Shown here piece by piece: positions 4,935 to 7,422 of a stretch of DNA of 7,422 bases (positions are counted from its first letter, which is position 1; each line of letters starts with the position of its first letter). The stretch is from JBQTHI01 sp052390035 (GTDB taxonomy: Bacteria; Actinomycetota; Acidimicrobiia; Spongiisociales; ZC4RG35). The notes beneath the pieces were generated by a model. It did no database searches. It saw only the letters and a list, made by a program, of their open reading frames with translations, and had not been told where the DNA came from. Both the position numbers and the translations under genes were made by a program. The stretch is from contig JBQTHI010000160.1 in NCBI GenBank assembly GCA_052390035.1, positions 1 to 7,422 on the forward strand, read 5' to 3'.

Positions 4935-6937
4935 GATCCGAAGCGCGTCCCGATACCAGCGTCCGTTCGAAAACTCGATGATCGGCGGAAGCGAGCGGAA
5001 GTGCTCATCAAGTAAGCACTCCTCCTCCGCGTGAACTGCCGCCAGCCCGAGCAGTGACCTCTCGAAGGGATGGGGCGTTGGTCGGGGTCAAGCCTGTCCA
5101 TCCCGAACTGCTGCCACGCCTCCAGCGCCACATTGCGACTCATGAACGCGAATCGCTTCGACTGCATCTGCTTGGTATCACCGAAGATAAGGACCTTCTC
5201 GCCGCGGTATGCCATGGGAAGGATGGACGGCAGATCGACTTGCGAAGCTTCATCGATGATGACCACGTCGAAGAGTCCCGGCTCGCAGGGAAAGAGGCGA
5301 GCAGCGTCGTCAGGAGAGACGATCCAGACCGGGAGGATGCGCAAGAGCTTGCGAGCTGTCTCCCCCTGCTGCTTGAGCCTGTCGAAGAGAGAGAAGTTCC
5401 GGTGCGATCGCTGATCTCGCTTAAGGATGTCTTGCATCTCGCGGACAACCTGGCGTTCCCCACGCTTCGCTCCGGAGATCCCGCGCTCAAGCCCAAGTTG
5501 GAGGGAGGCGAGCGCCATGCGGCGCAGTTGCTCTCGTCGTGTGCCGACCCGTACCGCAATCTCGTCGGTTGTCTCGGGTGCTCGCTTGTCCGCGGCTCGA
5601 AGTACGCGTCTGGCTCGCCAGCGCTTCGGTAGCCGGCGGAGCCGACTCGCGACTTCTAGGGCGCGCTGCGCTCGTTCCACCTTGTCCTCCCACAGGAGCG
5701 ACTGGGCGTAGGCCTCGGCGTCGTGCAGTTGTTCCGCCGCTTCTGCTGCAAGCTCGGTTCCGAGGCGCGCGTAGTGCTCCTCGACTTCTGCTCGTGGGCG
5801 TCGCTTCTCGATTCCGTCCAGCCGATCCAGCAGAACTCGCTTCGATTCTCGATCGTGTCGGAGGAGCGTCATCGGCAGCTCGGCCAGCCCCAGTTCTCGA
5901 AGCTTCGCGTCGACGACTTCGAGCGCTTTGTCCTTCTGCGATGTGATCAGTACCCGCCTTCCCTCGGCAGCGAGGTGGCACGCAAGGTTCGCGATCGTGA
6001 GGCTCTTCCCCGTGCCCGGTGGACCCTCGATGCGTACGAGGTGGGTTGTTGGATCGGCTGCAAGGAGGGCGACTCTGCGTTGGGCCCGGTTTGCCGGAAA
6101 GGGGAAGAAGAGCTTGGCAGTATCGATCTCGTCCACGGTGAAATCGACTTGCTCCTCGTCACCGGCACCGCCGAGAAGTGGTCTGAGTGCACCGATCTCT
6201 GCGGGAGACTTCTGAGCAATATCTTCCAGGTCGCTCCTGAGGAAGTAGTTCGTCTTCGGGGCAACGAACAGAGCCGCCTGATCGATGACAGCGAGGAACT
6301 CGCCCGACTTCGGTTCGGCCGGAGGCTCGACAAGAGTGCCGGTGAGCTGGCTCCAGATCTCGACGCGGGGGAGCTCACGGGAGACGATACGAGCAAAACC
6401 CTGCAGCGAGTCGGCCGACAGGGGCAGCGCCGGCGTCGCTTCCATGATGCGGGCGAGCGAGTGGTCCCGGCTCGCGGTGTCGACGTCAGTTCGGAAGGGC
6501 AGGGAGTTGAACCGGACGACTTCGTCAGCTGGCTGGATCTTGAGGCGGTCTCCCTCTGCGTCGATCTCGACGGACAGGGTCAAGAGGGGACCACGCACCG
6601 GCTTTCCCCGTACTCGGCCGATCACGTACGGGAACCCGTAGAGAACCTCTCGTTCGTAAGGGTTGAGCTTCGCGGTTCCGTACATCTTGTGGACCGCCTC
6701 GTAAAGCGGATCGGTCGGCCCGAATGTCAGAGGCTGCTGCTCAAGCAGAAAGACCTCGGAGTCGAACCGGCCTCCGAGCCAGACGAAGTCGTGAGCGCGG
6801 CGGGTCGCTTTCGACCACTGGGCAAAGGGCGTCGCAGCGGTTCGCTGTCGGCGCAAGAGATCGGCGTACGTGCGGCACAGCGCGGCAAGAAGCCCGTCCT
6901 CGGGTACCGCGGGCCCGCTTGCATGTACGTCGGTCAT
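4931..6937 (-). CDS. Helicase-nuclease, N-terminal part: SF1 helicase with Walker A and B motifs
   Basis: There are 668 residues from the ATG at 6937. This start is chosen over an in-frame ATG at 6982 because GGAGGA lies 8 bases upstream and the longer form would run into an inverted repeat. Residues 1-280 are a mixed N-terminal region; the part around 117-150 (GPLLTLSVEID, then FNSLPF) recalls DUF4011-type helicases. A Q-like motif lies at about 279-290, Walker A at 305-312 (GPPGTGKS), a charged helical insert at about 380-530, Walker B at 556-566 (FDVVIIDEASQ), and motif III at 586-590 (GDTKQ). After residue 621 the sequence loses helicase character and turns into an Arg/Ser-rich tail. From this point the other frame carries the expected motif IV. 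The true protein is therefore about 1,105 residues, continuing to 3621. The likely role is nucleic-acid unwinding coupled to cleavage, possibly antiphage defence (inferred). Confidence 0.88.
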   Translation of the reverse strand: MTDVHASGPAVPEDGLLAALCRTYADLLRRQRTAATPFAQWSKATRRAHDFVWLGGRFDSEVFLLEQQPLTFGPTDPLYEAVHKMYGTAKLNPYEREVLYGFPYVIGRVRGKPVRGPLLTLSVEIDAEGDRLKIQPADEVVRFNSLPFRTDVDTASRDHSLARIMEATPALPLSADSLQGFARIVSRELPRVEIWSQLTGTLVEPPAEPKSGEFLAVIDQAALFVAPKTNYFLRSDLEDIAQKSPAEIGALRPLLGGAGDEEQVDFTVDEIDTAKLFFPFPANRAQRRVALLAADPTTHLVRIEGPPGTGKSLTIANLACHLAAEGRRVLITSQKDKALEVVDAKLRELGLAELPMTLLRHDRESKRVLLDRLDGIEKRRPRAEVEEHYARLGTELAAEAAEQLHDAEAYAQSLLWEDKVERAQRALEVASRLRRLPKRWRARRVLRAADKRAPETTDEIAVRVGTRREQLRRMALASLQLGLERGISGAKRGERQVVREMQDILKRDQRSHRNFSLFDRLKQQGETARKLLRILPVWIVSPDDAARLFPCEPGLFDVVIIDEASQVDLPSILPMAYRGEKVLIFGDTKQMQSKRFAFMSRNVALEAWQQFGMDRLDPDQRPIPSRGHCSGWRQFTRRRSAYLMSTSARFRRSSSFRTDAGIGTRFGS
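5064..5087 (-). other. Frameshift site inside the helicase-nuclease gene
   Basis: The upstream frame is convincing to DRLDPDQR (codon for R at 5075-5077). The downstream frame is convincing from HPFERSLLGLAAVHAEE (H codon at 5070-5072). Between them lies a run of four C on the coding strand (5072-5075). Adding one C gives DQRPHPFERSLL without interruption. The downstream frame is closed by a TGA at 5088-5090, so the change must lie in this short window. A -1 slip of the proline tRNA from CCC to the overlapping CCC would give the same join. Confidence 0.85.
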
Positions 6938-6945
6938 TCTCGCCG

Positions 6946-6951
6946 TCCTCC
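6946..6951 (-). promoter_or_regulatory. Ribosome binding site deciding the helicase start
   Basis: GGAGGA on the minus strand lies 8 bases before the ATG at 6937. The alternative in-frame ATG at 6982 has no comparable site, so the shorter start is preferred by 15 residues. Confidence 0.7.
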
Positions 6952-6962
6952 GAAGCGTCCCA

Positions 6963-7081
6963 TGAGGGTGCAAGTCTGGCACCGGTCCTTCCGGTGGTGC
7001 ATCACGATTGAGAATGCCGGACTCGGATGCGCCGCGTCGGGTCCGTCAGGCGATGACATTGTCGAACAGGATGCACCCTCA
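6963..7081. repeat. 119-bp segment bounded by perfect 10-bp inverted repeats
   Basis: TGAGGGTGCA (6963-6972) is the exact reverse complement of TGCACCCTCA (7072-7081). A second internal copy, GGTGCATC (6996-7003), also pairs with GATGCACC (7070-7077). A smaller hairpin ACCGG-TCCTT-CCGGT lies at 6981-6995 and GACA-T-TGTC at 7055-7063. The size and ends recall a miniature inverted-repeat element, but the flanks (ending CA at left, starting AC at right) show no target duplication and no transposase is present. It may instead be a structured leader or regulator site of the helicase gene, which starts 26 bases away. Confidence 0.4.
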
Positions 7082-7300
7082 ACGAGGTTGGTGTCGCGGG
7101 CGGATCCGAGTGGTCTGCCCTTGGGTGGCCCGGGAGGGCGGCCAGTTCCTTGGTAGTCGCGGGTGGGGTCGAGGTCAGTTGGAGGAGTAGCTCCCCGATA
7201 GGGGTGATGATCCTGACCTCGAGAAGGCGAGACCTTCAGCACATGGCGGAGGCCGCTCTGTTGGGTAGCCAGTCCAGCCTACCGATGGTAGTCTCATGGT
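7082..7300. other. Non-coding stretch between the inverted-repeat segment and the right antitoxin
   Basis: No credible gene is seen on either strand. The sequence is structured: a 54-base symmetrical block lies at 7169-7222 (own entry), and operator-like repeats lie just before 7301 (own entry). Confidence 0.5.
7169..7222. repeat. Branched inverted repeat, possible structured RNA or element end
   Basis: TCGAGGTCAG (7169-7178) pairs exactly with CTGACCTCGA (7213-7222). The 34 bases between hold two further possible small hairpins, GGAG-TAG-CTCC (7184-7194) and CCCC-GATA-GGGG (7193-7204), which overlap by two bases and so are partly exclusive. There is no T tract for a terminator on either strand. 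I recognise no RNA family. It could also be the relic of a mobile element end. Confidence 0.4.
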
Positions 7301-7301
7301 A
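7280..7301 (+). promoter_or_regulatory. Candidate operator and leaderless promoter of the right antitoxin
   Basis: ATGGTA occurs at 7285-7290 and again at 7296-7301, 11 bases apart, about one helical turn. TACC-GAT-GGTA (7280-7290) adds an inverted copy. A -10-like TAGTCT (7289-7294) ends 6 bases before the ATG at 7301, so the transcript is probably leaderless and the repeats would cover the initiation site. Ribbon-helix-helix antitoxins often bind such helically phased repeats. Binding here is inferred. Confidence 0.45.
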
Positions 7302-7422
7302 TGAAGCTGAGTGTGAGCCTTCCTGACGAGGACGTCGAGTTCCTCGATCAGTACGCCCAAACGCAGGGTTACGAATCCCGTTCAGCCGTAGTCCACAAGG
7401 CCGTCCGCTTGCTCCGCGCCAC
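7301..7422 (+). CDS. Ribbon-helix-helix (MazE/VapB-type) antitoxin-like protein, 3' end outside window
   Basis: The ATG at 7301 opens a frame of 40 full codons to the right edge, starting MKLSVSLPDEDVEFLDQYAQ. The pattern is a beta strand (KLSVSLP), a first helix (DEDVEFLDQYAQTQG), the turn Y-E-S-R-S and a second helix (AVVHKAVRLLRA), a textbook ribbon-helix-helix fold. From memory it resembles the N-terminus of mycobacterial MazE-type antitoxins that begin MKLSVSLSDDDV (not checked). The C-terminal part that would block a toxin, and the toxin itself, lie outside the window. There is no Shine-Dalgarno, and a -10-like hexamer sits directly upstream. The gene is divergent from the helicase-nuclease gene. 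Confidence 0.8.
   Translation, partial: MKLSVSLPDEDVEFLDQYAQTQGYESRSAVVHKAVRLLRA

Noticed and set aside
6938..6982. In-frame upstream ATG giving 15 more residues to the helicase
   Set aside because: No ribosome site precedes it, the added residues do not look conserved, and it lies within the inverted-repeat segment; the ATG at 6937 has GGAGGA 8 bases upstream.
5723..7156. 477-codon open frame on the plus strand
   Set aside because: It is the complement of the helicase gene's coding frame in GC-rich DNA. It shows no domain, and the opposite strand carries clear Walker and helicase motifs.
7008..7242. Short open frames on both strands in the region before the right antitoxin
   Set aside because: Composition is Pro/Gly/Arg-rich with no recognisable domain and no ribosome sites; the sequence is better described by its inverted repeats.
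1..7422. CRISPR array
   Set aside because: No regularly spaced direct repeats of suitable length occur anywhere in the window.

Overview
The window looks like a piece of a GC-rich actinobacterial chromosome, plausibly of the Acidimicrobiia type. The clues are the high GC content, GC-rich third codon positions, two probable leaderless antitoxin genes, and an ECF sigma factor followed by a membrane protein with an NTF2-like domain. The organism is an inference from style, not from a marker gene.

Layout, left to right. Positions 1-159 (minus) hold the start of a ribbon-helix-helix antitoxin with a palindrome over its promoter. Positions 185-817 have no intact gene, but contain a decayed fragment of a RibD/dihydrofolate-reductase-like gene (360-535) broken by a one-base loss. 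Positions 818-2745 (minus) are a two-gene operon: an ECF sigma factor and, overlapping by ATGA, a single-pass membrane protein that is probably its regulator. A good promoter with a palindrome in its spacer lies at 2832-2860. Positions 2861-3407 are mostly non-coding and include a tRNA 5'-half-like fragment. A tRNA-Arg(ACG) with its own terminator sits at 3408-3512.

Positions 3621-6937 (minus) carry the main item: a large helicase-nuclease of about 1,105 residues, probably an antiphage or DNA-processing protein. It is split into two open frames by a one-base shift in a C run near 5072-5075. The ATGA overlap between the halves looks like two coupled genes. However, the second half's frame carries 47 well-conserved helicase residues upstream of that ATG, so this is one gene, either frameshifted or mis-sequenced. 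Upstream lies a 119-bp segment bounded by perfect 10-bp inverted repeats, then structured non-coding DNA, then the start of a second ribbon-helix-helix antitoxin (7301 to the window edge) with operator-like repeats.

Taken together, a helicase-nuclease, two antitoxin genes at the edges, a tRNA gene, a tRNA fragment, gene debris and inverted repeats suggest an accessory or defence-type region next to a tRNA. No integrase, attachment-site duplication or toxin gene is visible in the window, so the island boundaries are not established.
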